Shown piece by piece: positions 8,889 through 17,457 of a stretch of 55,211 bases of DNA (within the stretch, counting starts at the first letter, position 1; every line of letters begins with the position of its first letter). The DNA comes from CAYSLC01 sp964431545 (lineage in GTDB: Bacteria > Desulfobacterota > Desulfobacteria > Desulfobacterales > JAABSP01), in the NCBI GenBank assembly GCA_964431545.1, contig CAYSLC010000008.1, forward strand, positions 1 to 55,211, written 5' to 3'. The notes beneath the pieces are model-generated. The model saw nothing but the letters and a program-made list of their open reading frames with translations. It had not been told where the DNA came from and made no database searches. The position numbers and the translations under genes were made by a program.

Positions 8889-9143
8889 ATGGCGCTCCAT
8901 TCCCACCGATTTGTCGAGGAGCATGATGGCTTCGTGGGGTTCGGCTTCGACCGGAGTACCGATGAGAACACCGTTCGGTACTACCTGCAGAAATTTTCGG
9001 ATGATGCCCTCACGAGCACGCTGATCCCCCGCCTGTCGGACGGGGAGCTGACGGAGATCTTCGATCTGCTCAACCGGGTGATGAGGCGGCACCTGTCCGA
9101 AACGGAATACCACAAGCTGTTTCTGAAGGAAGAGCATCCGTAA
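8889..9143 (+). CDS. Small conserved cytoplasmic protein, function unknown
   Basis: The 84-residue product is acidic and soluble, with no membrane segment or signal peptide. It has a compact pattern with blocks GFGFDRSTDE, LQKFSDDAL and LSETEYHKLF, and looks predominantly helical after a short N-terminal strand region. I recall similar short proteins annotated only as cytoplasmic protein in sulfate- and metal-reducing deltaproteobacteria, but that is memory and not a search. The ATG follows an A-rich stretch with a weak GGA site. It opens a plus-strand unit with the M29 peptidase and an epimerase (gap 79 bp). No function can be assigned. Confidence 0.7.
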   Translation: MALHSHRFVEEHDGFVGFGFDRSTDENTVRYYLQKFSDDALTSTLIPRLSDGELTEIFDLLNRVMRRHLSETEYHKLFLKEEHP

Positions 9144-9222
9144 ACCCGCCGGCGACCTCAACCGGTCACGGGCGGACTTTCAACCATCGCCCCGCGTCGT
9201 CCCCATTCTAAAGAGGAGGACC

Positions 9223-10422
9223 ATGTTTACCGAAGGACAACTCAACAACTACGCCGACGTGCTGCTCTGGGGAATGACAACGGCCAAAGGCTCCCCCTTC
9301 GGAGGGGGGGAGATCGTCATGCTCCGCTACGACCGCCCGGCCCTTCCCCTGGCGGAGGTCATCTTCTCCAGGCTCCTGGAAAGGGGGATTCATCCTCTTC
9401 AGCGGATGACCTTCTCTCCGACCATGGAACAGCGGTTCTATCAGCTCGGCAACGACGATCAGCTCACCTTCCGGGCCCCCGGCGAGGAGACGCTTTTCCG
9501 GAACCTCAACGGCAGCATCTTCCTCTACGCGCCGGAATCGCTCACCCATCTGGCCGACATCGACCCCAAGAAGATCGGCAAGGCGGCGGTGGCCCGGAAG
9601 CACCTTCGGGACATCCTCACCAAAAGGGAGGAGGAGGGGCTGTTCGGATGGACCCTGTGCGCCTTCCCCACCGAGGCCCTTTGCAGCCACGCCGGCCTCT
9701 CCATCGAGGCCTATACCGAACAGATCATCGGGGCCTGTTTTCTGGATCATTCCTCCCCGGTCTCCGAATGGGAAGGGGTCTACCGGAACGCCGTGGCCAT
9801 CAAAAAGTGGCTCAACGACATGTCGGTGGACCATTACAACGTGGAATCGGAGACCATCGACCTGACCGTCACGCCCGGGGACAAGCGGAAGTGGATCGGC
9901 CTCTCCGGCCACAACATCCCCAGCTTCGAACTCTTCCTCTCCCCCGACTGGCGGGGGGTCCGGGGCCGCTACTTCGCCAATCAACCTTCCTACCGTAGCG
10001 GCAACCTGGTGGAGGGGGTGGAGCTGATCTTCGAGGAGGGGCGGGTGGTCCGGATGACGGCCCAAAAAGGGGAGGCCTTCGTCCGGGATCAGCTCTCCAT
10101 GGACGAGGGGGCCAACCGGGTCGGGGAGTTCTCCCTGACCGACCGGCGGTTCTCCCGGATCGACCGGTTCATGGCCAACACCCTGTTCGACGAGAACTTC
10201 GGGGGCGACCACGGCAACTGCCACGTGGCGGTGGGGTCCTCCTACTCGGACACCTACGACGGCGACCCGAAGGAGCTGACCAAGGAGCGGAAACAGGAGT
10301 TGGGGTTCAACGACTCGGCCCTCCACTGGGACCTGGTCAACACCGAACAAAAGCGGGTCACCGCCCACCTGACCGACGGAGGCCGGGTGGTCATCTACGA
10401 GGACGGCGAGTTTCGCTGCTGA
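9223..10422 (+). CDS. M29-family metal-dependent aminopeptidase
   Basis: M29 (AmpS/PepS/aminopeptidase T) enzymes are dimeric cytosolic metalloaminopeptidases that trim N-terminal residues from peptides. The 399-residue product matches the family length. The C-terminal metal-binding part shows the expected ligands in order: a Glu in EGVELIF, a Glu in NRVGEFSL, a His followed by Tyr in GGDHGNCHVAVGSSY, and the His-x-Asp of LHWDLV. The ATG at 9223 has a clear GAGGAGG site. It lies 44 bp before the epimerase gene on the same strand. The family identity is firm; the peptide preference is unknown. Confidence 0.85.
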   Translation: MFTEGQLNNYADVLLWGMTTAKGSPFGGGEIVMLRYDRPALPLAEVIFSRLLERGIHPLQRMTFSPTMEQRFYQLGNDDQLTFRAPGEETLFRNLNGSIFLYAPESLTHLADIDPKKIGKAAVARKHLRDILTKREEEGLFGWTLCAFPTEALCSHAGLSIEAYTEQIIGACFLDHSSPVSEWEGVYRNAVAIKKWLNDMSVDHYNVESETIDLTVTPGDKRKWIGLSGHNIPSFELFLSPDWRGVRGRYFANQPSYRSGNLVEGVELIFEEGRVVRMTAQKGEAFVRDQLSMDEGANRVGEFSLTDRRFSRIDRFMANTLFDENFGGDHGNCHVAVGSSYSDTYDGDPKELTKERKQELGFNDSALHWDLVNTEQKRVTAHLTDGGRVVIYEDGEFRC

Positions 10423-10465
10423 AAGGCCCCTGGGAGGGGACTCGCTCCTTCAAGAAGGGAAAAAC

Positions 10466-11437
10466 GTGCGCATTCTCATCACCGGCGGCGCGGGGTTCAT
10501 CGGCTCCCACCTGGCCCAGGCCTATCTCGAACGGGGGGAGGAGGTCTACATCATCGACGACCTCTCCACGGGATCCCTCGACAACATCAAGCGGCTCCAG
10601 GAGAAGGAGGAGTACAAGCGGCGGTTCTTCGTCACCATCGACACCATCCTCAACCACGAGGCCATGGTGGAACTCATCGGCACCTGCGACATGGTCTTCC
10701 ACCTGGCGGCGGCCGTCGGGGTCCGGTACATCCTGGAGAATCCCCTCTCCTCCATCAAGACCAACATCCAGGGGACGGAAAAGGTCCTCGAGCTGTGCGC
10801 CAAATTCAAGAAACGGGTCCTCGTCGCCTCCTCGTCGGAGGTCTACGGCAAACACCTCCACGCCCCCCTGGCGGAGACCGACAACATCGTCTACGGGCCG
10901 TCGAGCAAGTTCCGGTGGAGCTATGCGGCGTCGAAGCTGATGGACGAGTTCAACGCGCTGGCCTATTTTCGGACCAAGCGTCTTCCGGTGGTCATCGCCC
11001 GCCTCTTCAACACGGTGGGCCCCCGACAGACCGGGGCCTACGGCATGGTGATCCCCCGGTTCGTCTCCCAGGCCCTGAAGAACGAGCCGTTGACGGTTTA
11101 CGGGGACGGCACCCAGACCCGGACGTTCACCTATGTCAAGGATGTGGTGGGGGCGCTGATGGCGCTTCTGGAGAGCGACGGGGCCACCGGGGAGGTCTTC
11201 AACGTAGGGGGGACCGAGGAGATCACCATCCTCGACCTGGCCCGGCGGATTATCCGGGAGGCGGGCTCGGAATCGACCGTGGAGCTGATCCCCTATGAGA
11301 AGGCGTTCGAAAAGGATTTCGAGGACATGCAGCGGCGGGTGCCCAGCATCGAGAAGATCAGCCAATATATCGGATTTTGCCCCCAAACCGATCTGACCAC
11401 GATTCTGAAGACGGTGATCGCCCACATGCGGAAGTAA
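10466..11437 (+). CDS. NAD-dependent epimerase/dehydratase (extended SDR, sugar-nucleotide type)
   Basis: The product is a 323-residue extended SDR acting on a nucleotide sugar. The N-terminus carries ITGGAGFIGSHL (NAD loop), then the FHLAAAVGV strand, the catalytic Ser region ASSSEVYG, and the Tyr-x-x-x-Lys pair in YAASK near residues 152-156. RLFNTVGPRQ and the YGDGTQTRTFTYVKDV block follow, both typical of UDP-glucose 4-epimerase and UXS-like enzymes. The start is GTG at 10466 with GAAGGGA upstream. It closes the unit begun at 8889 and converges on the next gene after a 33-bp gap. Epimerase versus decarboxylase specificity is not resolvable by eye. Confidence 0.8.
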   Translation: MRILITGGAGFIGSHLAQAYLERGEEVYIIDDLSTGSLDNIKRLQEKEEYKRRFFVTIDTILNHEAMVELIGTCDMVFHLAAAVGVRYILENPLSSIKTNIQGTEKVLELCAKFKKRVLVASSSEVYGKHLHAPLAETDNIVYGPSSKFRWSYAASKLMDEFNALAYFRTKRLPVVIARLFNTVGPRQTGAYGMVIPRFVSQALKNEPLTVYGDGTQTRTFTYVKDVVGALMALLESDGATGEVFNVGGTEEITILDLARRIIREAGSESTVELIPYEKAFEKDFEDMQRRVPSIEKISQYIGFCPQTDLTTILKTVIAHMRK

Positions 11438-11470
11438 AAGGGGCGATCCCGGATCAGCCCGCGGGACCCC

Positions 11471-12211
11471 CTATTTGATGATCCGGAGCACCCGGTCGGA
11501 GACCTTCAGCTTCCGCCAGAGGGACCGGATGATGGCCCATGCCGGGTCGTCGGGGCCGGGCTCCCGTTCCAGCGCCTCCCGGCAGGAGGCCATGAGCGAC
11601 TCGTTTCCCGACCAGAGGCGGAACTCGGTCATGATATACCGGGCCAGGAACCCGCTCAACTCGGAAAGCTGGGCTTCGGTCATGTTGGCGACCTTGGTGC
11701 GCTCCCGGAAGGTGAGCTTGCCGACCAGGGCCTCCGCGGCCTCCTCCACCGTGCCGGGCATGGCCACGAAAGCCTGGAGATCCTTGCGGCCGCCTCCGAA
11801 AAGGGTCAGGGCCCCGGGCATGGCGGTGTCCATGAGCACCAGCTGCAGGGCGGTCCGGAGGATGTCGGTGACCATTTCATGGACGCCGGTACCCATGTCG
11901 GGGCCGGTGGCGTGAAGGGCCTCGATGCCGTGGGCGGTGATCCATCCGCCGATGTCCCGGGCCGCCTGGAAGGCGGGGATGGCTTTCAGCCGGACGTGGA
12001 TATAGGCGCGCCCCGCCGATTCGGCAAGATCGTGGAGCCCGGCGAAATCCTCGGGGAGATCCCCGTCGGAGAAGATCAGGGTGCCGTCCGCCTCCGCGGT
12101 GTTCCGCTCGCAAGCACCGAAATCGAAGTGGGGAATGTCCAACTGGCGCGCCACGTCCAGGACGGCCAGTTCCGTGTCGGTTCGACCGCCGGCGATGAGT
12201 TGCTGGATCAA
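11471..12211 (-). CDS. Putative molybdenum carrier-like protein with C-terminal helical domain
   Basis: The first 150 residues follow the putative molybdenum-carrier (YpsA/lysine-decarboxylase-like Rossmann) pattern. An opening IAGGRTDTELAVLD replaces the usual SGGQTGxDRAALD, followed by an NTAEADGTLIF segment, and ending with HGIEALHATGPDMGTG, the place where the family has LNVAGPR. The last 80 residues (MTEAQLSELSGFLARYI, FRLWSGNESL, AIIRSLWRKL) form a separate helical domain that I associate, with caution, with DUF6794. Ligand binding is unproven, since the key first loop is altered. Its start overlaps the stop of the upstream PilZ gene by 4 bp, so the two are translationally coupled. Confidence 0.6.
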   Translation of the reverse strand: MIQQLIAGGRTDTELAVLDVARQLDIPHFDFGACERNTAEADGTLIFSDGDLPEDFAGLHDLAESAGRAYIHVRLKAIPAFQAARDIGGWITAHGIEALHATGPDMGTGVHEMVTDILRTALQLVLMDTAMPGALTLFGGGRKDLQAFVAMPGTVEEAAEALVGKLTFRERTKVANMTEAQLSELSGFLARYIMTEFRLWSGNESLMASCREALEREPGPDDPAWAIIRSLWRKLKVSDRVLRIIK

Positions 12212-12606
12212 AGGGATGAGACCTCCCGGGCTCCCTGGCGGCGCAGCGTCTGGATCAGCCCGTCCACGATCTTTCGCTGCTGGGGGGTAAGATCGATGAA
12301 TTCGAGGCCGATCCGGTAGAGTTCCCGCTCAACGGACCACCGGTACCACCGGATCTCCACGTTCAGATCGAAGACCTTCTCCGGGGAGAAGAGGCGGAGC
12401 AGAAGTTCGGGCCGCCGAAGGGTCACCACGAGGTGCCTTCCGTCCACCTCCATCCGGGGGGACGACACCTGGCATCCCATTCCCGAGATGTCGCTCAGTT
12501 GAACGGAGAGCCGGCCGTCGAAATCGGCGAACCGGGCCTTCAAAATCCCCTCCCAGGGGACCCTGTACCGTTTCCTCCGGCGCCTTTCCCTGCTGCCAAA
12601 AATCAT
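12208..12606 (-). CDS. PilZ domain protein (cyclic-di-GMP effector type)
   Basis: PilZ domains bind cyclic-di-GMP through an RxxxR motif and a D/NxSxxG motif. Both are visible here: RKRYRVPWEG near residues 11-20 and SDISGMGC near residue 40. The 132-residue product is essentially one PilZ barrel plus a C-terminal helix (LTPQQRKIVDGLI). The start at 12606 (MIFGSRERRRR) has GGGAAGGGCGGT just upstream; a longer frame lacks a good site. It overlaps the molybdenum-carrier-like gene by 4 bp and follows a second PilZ gene by about 100 bp. The output partner is unknown. Confidence 0.85.
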   Translation of the reverse strand: MIFGSRERRRRKRYRVPWEGILKARFADFDGRLSVQLSDISGMGCQVSSPRMEVDGRHLVVTLRRPELLLRLFSPEKVFDLNVEIRWYRWSVERELYRIGLEFIDLTPQQRKIVDGLIQTLRRQGAREVSSL

Positions 12607-12712
12607 ACCGCCCTTCCCCGTGTGGGTGGAGTTTCCTTCCCGACGCAGATACCACGATCCTCCGGGGAAGGTCAAGGAAGGGGATCGACGGCGGGGCCGG
12701 ACGGGGACCGGT

Positions 12713-13165
12713 TCAGGCCGACTTGGCCGTTCGGAAGATGCCGAACGTCCGCGCCCCCTTCACCCGATTGCCGTGGGCCCCGGAGCCCCTCCGCCGTCCC
12801 TGGAGGCCGTCGAGAATCCGCTCCAGCATCAGCCGGTGGCTCGGCGCCATCTCCAGAAAGACGATGCCGATCTCGAAGACGCTCTTCTCCACCAACCATC
12901 GGTACCACTGGATATCGACCCTCGACCGCAACGGACCCTCGGGGGTTTCCACATTCAGCCACAGTTCGGCGGACAGGCTTCGGTCGATGAGGTGGCGGCG
13001 GTGGACATGGACGCGCTCCGCGTGGATGCGCGCGCCCAGGCCGGAAAGGTTGACCACCGTGGCGGCGAGGGCCCCTTCTTCATCCCGGAATCGGACCTCC
13101 AGGATCCCCTCCCACTCGGTGGAAAACCGCCTGAACCCACGACGGTTCTTCCTCCAAAACATCAT
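12713..13165 (-). CDS. PilZ domain protein, second copy
   Basis: The 150-residue product has the same plan as its downstream neighbour: FxRRF/RRGFRRF at the start (RxxxR-type), then VVNLSGLGARI (NxSxxG motif), an IQWYRWLVEKSVFEIGIVF strand pair almost parallel to the neighbour's IRWYRWSVERELYRIGLEF, and a C-terminal helix. It also has an extra basic tail of about 25 residues (RRRGSGAHGNRVKGARTFG). The two genes look like an old tandem duplication. The ATG at 13163-13165 follows GGAGAGGGTGAG. The basic tail may touch nucleic acid or membrane, which is a guess. Confidence 0.82.
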   Translation of the reverse strand: MMFWRKNRRGFRRFSTEWEGILEVRFRDEEGALAATVVNLSGLGARIHAERVHVHRRHLIDRSLSAELWLNVETPEGPLRSRVDIQWYRWLVEKSVFEIGIVFLEMAPSHRLMLERILDGLQGRRRGSGAHGNRVKGARTFGIFRTAKSA

Positions 13166-13308
13166 CTCACCCTCTCCTTTGCCCCAACGGGAAACATTTT
13201 TCGGCGCTTCGCCCAGATGTTCCCTTTATTTCACGGGAAGCCGAAGGGGATCAATGGGTCGGAAAGGGTAATCTCGGGTAGGAATCCGCTACTTTCCCCG
13301 CTTGGGGG

Positions 13309-14937
13309 TCACTTCCGCCCCTGGAGCCAATACGGATTGATCAGATCCTCGAAGATGCTCAGGGCCGCTTCAGAGCCCTGTCCGGCGGCGGTGACGATCT
13401 GCTTGTAGCCGCCCTCCACATCTCCGGCGGAATAGATCCCGGGGATGTTGGTCCGGTGCCGGGCGTCCTTCTTGATATACCCTTCCGGGGTCAATTCCAC
13501 GCCCACCTTTTGGGCCAGGGCCACCGAGGGCTCATAGCCGACGGCGATGAAGACCCCGTCCAGGGCCATGGTCCTGGCCTCCCCCGATCGATTGTCGAGC
13601 AGGCGGACCTCCGCCACCCGCTCCTTGCCCCGGATCTCTTTCACCTCGGTGTTCCAGAGGACCGGGATGTTGTTGTCGGCGAGGCTTTTGACCAGGTACT
13701 CCTGGGCCCGCAGGGTGTCCCGCCGGTGGACCAGGGTGACGTCGACACCCATGTGGTAGAGGTAGAGGGCCTCTGTGACGGCGCTGTTCCCGCCGCCCAC
13801 CATGATCACCTTCCGGCCCTTGAACAGGGGGCCGTCGCAGGTGGCGCAGTAACTCACCCCCCGCCCGGAGAGGCGCTCCTCCCCCGGCACCCCCAGGCGG
13901 CGGTGGTTGGCGCCCGTGGCCAGGAGCAGGGTCTTGGCGTTGAACCTCCGCCGGGTAGTGGTCACCTCCATGGGGCTGCCCGGCTTGACATCGATCACCT
14001 CCTCTCCCTGGAAGATGTCGATGTACTCCAGGGCGTGATTGACCAGGACGTCCACCAGGGTCTTCCCGCCCACGGAGTTGAACCCCGGATAGTTCTCCAC
14101 CACCGGCGTGGTGGCCACCTGGCCGCCCAGAAGCCCCTTCTCCACCAGGGCGGTGGCGAGGCCGCTGCGCTTGGCGTAGATCCCGGCGGTCAGCCCGGCC
14201 GGCCCCCCGCCGACGATGACCAGGTCCGCCTCCACCAGCTCGGCGTCGATGTCGGGGATGAAGACGCGCTGCTCCTCCAGCTTGAGCAGCGACTGGACAA
14301 AGAGTTCCTCGGACTGGGCCCCGGCGCCGATGAGGATCTCCTCCGCGAAGGTCTGGGGGACGCTGTGGGCCGCGTAGGCTTCGGCGATTTTGGGGTTCCC
14401 CTGGACGTCGATGATCTCCAGGGAGACAAGGTCCGGCCGCTCCACGGCGGCCCGGGCCGCATTGACCGCCTGCTGGGGGCAGTAGGGGCAGCTCGGGCTC
14501 ACGAACACCTTGACCCGGCGCGGGCCGTCCAACTCCTTCATCATCTTCACCGACTGCTCGCCGAGCCGGCTGCTGGCGAACCCGAGAAGAAAGACGATCT
14601 CGATGAAGGTCCGCCCCTCCTCCCCCAGCGGAGCGCCGAGCCACCGGATGGCGTAGGCGTCCGGATGGAAGATCAGGGTGGGCGAGGACCGCACATCGAA
14701 CCGTTTTGCCTCTTCGCTGTCCAGATCGTAGGTATTGACCCGGATCCGAGGGGTGAGCCGGGCAAAGGACGCCACCGCCTGCCGGGCCACCACGCTGAAT
14801 ACGTCCTCCTCGTCCCCGCCGACAAACAGGTGGATCGGAACATCATAGGGCATGGCATCCAACGCCTTGCCCAGATGGGCCATCATCTCCTCTTCCGTCA
14901 TGCCGGCCGCATCTTGCGGCTGTGCTGAATCGGCCAT
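13309..14937 (-). CDS. AhpF-like thioredoxin-fold / thioredoxin reductase fusion flavoprotein
   Basis: The 542-residue product joins a double thioredoxin-fold N-terminus to a thioredoxin reductase, as in AhpF, which passes electrons from NAD(P)H to a peroxiredoxin or other disulfide partner. Visible are the N-terminal CPYC redox pair (Cys150, Cys153), the FAD loop IVGGGPAGLTAG near 241-252, the reductase CATC pair (Cys364, Cys367), the NAD(P) loop VGGGNSAVTEA, and the C-terminal GIYSAGDVEGG FAD motif. The ATG has GAGGAGG upstream. No ahpC is adjacent in the window, so the partner is open. It diverges from another disulfide reductase at 15088. Confidence 0.85.
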   Translation of the reverse strand: MADSAQPQDAAGMTEEEMMAHLGKALDAMPYDVPIHLFVGGDEEDVFSVVARQAVASFARLTPRIRVNTYDLDSEEAKRFDVRSSPTLIFHPDAYAIRWLGAPLGEEGRTFIEIVFLLGFASSRLGEQSVKMMKELDGPRRVKVFVSPSCPYCPQQAVNAARAAVERPDLVSLEIIDVQGNPKIAEAYAAHSVPQTFAEEILIGAGAQSEELFVQSLLKLEEQRVFIPDIDAELVEADLVIVGGGPAGLTAGIYAKRSGLATALVEKGLLGGQVATTPVVENYPGFNSVGGKTLVDVLVNHALEYIDIFQGEEVIDVKPGSPMEVTTTRRRFNAKTLLLATGANHRRLGVPGEERLSGRGVSYCATCDGPLFKGRKVIMVGGGNSAVTEALYLYHMGVDVTLVHRRDTLRAQEYLVKSLADNNIPVLWNTEVKEIRGKERVAEVRLLDNRSGEARTMALDGVFIAVGYEPSVALAQKVGVELTPEGYIKKDARHRTNIPGIYSAGDVEGGYKQIVTAAGQGSEAALSIFEDLINPYWLQGRK

Positions 14938-14974
14938 GAGCCTCCTCGTTCTTCAAGGTTTAGAGTTGGGGGGC

Positions 14975-15004
14975 TTGCGCGCTCACAGGGAAATATCCTA
15001 TAAT
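14975..15004 (+). promoter_or_regulatory. Candidate promoter for the flavoprotein disulfide reductase
   Basis: A perfect TATAAT (14999-15004) is preceded at 18 bp by TTGCGC (14975-14980). The predicted start near 15011 leaves a leader of about 77 nt before the ATG at 15088. It lies in the 150-bp divergent region shared with the AhpF-like gene. Confidence 0.45.
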
Positions 15005-15087
15005 CGCATCTTCAGCCGTCCTCCTGATCCGTAAGGTACACCATAAATGGAAACCGTCAATCCTTCGCCGCTCACACGGGTGCAGCC

Positions 15088-16512
15088 ATGAAATCATACG
15101 ATCTGATCGCCATCGGCACCGGCTCCGCCATGAACCTCGTCGAGCCCTACCGGCAACTCCATCCCCAGGCCCGGATCGCGGTGATCGACAAGGACCCGCC
15201 GGGGGGGATCTGCCTCACCAAGGGGTGCATCCCCACCAAGATGCTCGTCTATCCCGCGGAGATCCTGCGGATGCTCGATACGGTGGCGGACCTGGGCATC
15301 GATGTAACAGTGGAACGGATCGACTTTCCCAGAATCATGGAGCGGATGCGGTCCCTGGTGGCGGAGGACGTCTCCGCCATCCGGGAGGGCCTGTCCCGCG
15401 CGGAAGGGATCGACTACTATCCGGAGACGGCGACGTTCACCGCCCCGTACCGTCTGGCGGTGGGCCGGGAGACGATCACGTCGGAACTGATCCTCCTGTG
15501 CACCGGGTCCCGGCCCGGGATTCCCGACATCGAGAACCTCGACGCGGTCTCATACCATACCAGCGACACGATCCTGGAACTCACCCGGCTGCCCCCCAGC
15601 ATCGCCATCATCGGCGGCGGCTACATCGCCGCGGAATACGCCCATTTCTTCTCGGCCATGGGATCCAAGGTGGCGGTCATCGGCCGGAACCCCGCCTTCC
15701 TGCCCCATGAGGAGCCGGAGGTGGGCGCTCTCGTATTCCGGGAGATGTCGGAACGGATGATGATCCTCCCCGGCCACGAGGCGACCGCCGTCGATCCGAT
15801 GCCGGCGGGCAAAAAGCGCATCTTGGCCCGGGAGACCGCCACCGGAAAGGAGCGGAAGATCATCGCCGACGAGATCCTGGTGGCCACGGGCCGGTCCGCC
15901 AACACCGACCTGCTCCGCCCGGAACAGGGGGGAATCTCCTGCGACGGGGACGGCTGGATCCGGGTGAACGCCCACCTGGAGACCACCAGCCCGGGCGTCT
16001 GGGCCTTGGGGGATGCCACGGGACACCAGATGTTCAAGCACGTGGCCAACCATGAGTCGAAGGTGGTCTTCCACAACGCCGTGCTCGGGGAACGGCTGGT
16101 CCCCGCCTACCACGCGGTGCCCCACGCCGTCTTCTCCTTTCCCGAGGTGGCGGCCGTGGGCATGACCGAAGAAGAGGCGGCGGCCGCACGGGGCAAAGGG
16201 GACATCCGCATCGGTTTCCAGCACTACCGGGATACGGCCCGGGGAAACGCCATGGGGGCGAAGCATTACTTCGCCAAGGTGATCGTGGAGGCGGATACCG
16301 AACGGATCCTGGGCGCCCACGTGGTCGGGCCCCAGGCGTCGGTGCTGATCCAGGAGCTGGTGACCCTGATGTACACGGAGGAAAAGAGCATCATCCCCGT
16401 TACGGAGGGAATGCACATCCACCCCGCGCTGTCGGAGGTGGTGGAGCGGGCCTGCATCAATCTCCTGTCGGTGGAAGCGTACCACCACCTGCTCCGCCAC
16501 CGGGCGGGGTAA
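15088..16512 (+). CDS. Mycothione reductase-like pyridine nucleotide-disulfide oxidoreductase
   Basis: The 474-residue product is a group I flavoprotein disulfide reductase (dihydrolipoamide dehydrogenase superfamily). The redox pair is Cys42-Cys47 in GGICLTKGCIPTK. The FAD-binding start reads IAIGTGSAMNL, closer to mycothione reductase than to GxGxxG-type Lpd. SYHTSDTI, KHVANHESKVV and the C-terminal HIHPALSEVVE (His445, Glu450 catalytic dyad) also resemble the mycothione reductase pattern. Mycothiol is an actinobacterial thiol, so the real substrate here is probably another disulfide. The neighbouring divergent AhpF-like reductase suggests shared thiol or redox work. No lipoyl-complex genes are nearby. 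Confidence 0.75.
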   Translation: MKSYDLIAIGTGSAMNLVEPYRQLHPQARIAVIDKDPPGGICLTKGCIPTKMLVYPAEILRMLDTVADLGIDVTVERIDFPRIMERMRSLVAEDVSAIREGLSRAEGIDYYPETATFTAPYRLAVGRETITSELILLCTGSRPGIPDIENLDAVSYHTSDTILELTRLPPSIAIIGGGYIAAEYAHFFSAMGSKVAVIGRNPAFLPHEEPEVGALVFREMSERMMILPGHEATAVDPMPAGKKRILARETATGKERKIIADEILVATGRSANTDLLRPEQGGISCDGDGWIRVNAHLETTSPGVWALGDATGHQMFKHVANHESKVVFHNAVLGERLVPAYHAVPHAVFSFPEVAAVGMTEEEAAAARGKGDIRIGFQHYRDTARGNAMGAKHYFAKVIVEADTERILGAHVVGPQASVLIQELVTLMYTEEKSIIPVTEGMHIHPALSEVVERACINLLSVEAYHHLLRHRAG

Positions 16513-16585
16513 TCCCCTTTTCCTTCCTTCGGCCCGCCGTTCCGGGCGGGGCGCTCCGTTGCCGGGCCGTGGAAACGGATCCCCT

Positions 16586-17335
16586 TCAGCCCCGGGAACG
16601 TCCCTGGCCCGCCACCGAGTCGGCGGCCATCCGGACCTCCACCGGATCCCCCAGGTAGTAGGACTTCTCCGGCTTGAGATCCGAATTCAGCTCGTAGACC
16701 AGGGGAATCCCCGTGGGGATGTTCAGCTTGACGATCTTCTCGTCGGGGATCTCGTCCAGATACTTGACCAGGGCCCGAAGGCTGTTTCCGTGGGCGGCGA
16801 TGATCACCCGCCTGCCCGACTGAACCACCGGCACGATGGCCTGGTGCCAGTAGGGCAGAAACCGCTCCACGGTGTCCTTGAGGCACTCGGTGACCGGAAT
16901 GTCCTCGGGATCCACCTCCCGGTATCTGGGGTCGTTGCCGGGGAAACGCTCGTCGGTCTTCTCCAGGGCCGGCGGCCGGACATCATAGCTCCGGCGCCAG
17001 ATGAGCACCTGGTCGTCGCCGTGGCGCTCGGCGGTCTCCGCCTTGTTGAGCCCCTGGAGCCCGCCGTAGTGGCGCTCGTTGAGCCGCCAGGACCGGTACA
17101 CGGGGATCCACATCAGGTCCATCCCGTCGAGGACGATCCAGAGGGTCCGGATGGCCCGCTTGAGCACCGAGGTGAACGCCACATCGAAGGTGTACCCCTC
17201 CTCCCGAAGGATCTTCCCGGCGTTGGCGGCCTCCTCCACCCCCGCTTCGGACAGATCGACGTCGGTCCATCCGGTGAACCGGTTTTCGCGGTTCCAGACG
17301 CTCTCCCCATGTCGCAGCAATATCAACTGGTACAT
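16586..17335 (-). CDS. gpmA: 2,3-bisphosphoglycerate-dependent phosphoglycerate mutase
   Basis: GpmA interconverts 3- and 2-phosphoglycerate in glycolysis and gluconeogenesis through a phosphohistidine. The 249-residue product is of standard length and has the LLRHGES catalytic motif (His9), NRENRFTGWTDVDLS, ERHYGGLQGLNKAE, and the second histidine in AAHGNSLRAL. The ATG follows AAAGGAGAAACC. It is convergent with the upstream-lying plus-strand flavoprotein. The 73-bp convergent gap contains a GC-rich hairpin (about 16532-16555) without a T run. It is separated from zur by 122 bp, so it is probably its own unit. Confidence 0.96.
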   Translation of the reverse strand: MYQLILLRHGESVWNRENRFTGWTDVDLSEAGVEEAANAGKILREEGYTFDVAFTSVLKRAIRTLWIVLDGMDLMWIPVYRSWRLNERHYGGLQGLNKAETAERHGDDQVLIWRRSYDVRPPALEKTDERFPGNDPRYREVDPEDIPVTECLKDTVERFLPYWHQAIVPVVQSGRRVIIAAHGNSLRALVKYLDEIPDEKIVKLNIPTGIPLVYELNSDLKPEKSYYLGDPVEVRMAADSVAGQGRSRG

Positions 17336-17457
17336 CGGTTTCTCCTTTCATTCCCTCCATCGGTATGGATGGTGCATGATCCCGGTTGATCGCCATTTCC
17401 ACCTTCGGCGGCGGAGGCGGTCACGGTCCCCCCCTCCGGATTCCCTCGGCCCGGCCC

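Noticed and set aside
16532..16555. Terminator between the flavoprotein and gpmA
   Set aside because: There is a GC-rich hairpin but no T run on either strand; it may still act weakly.
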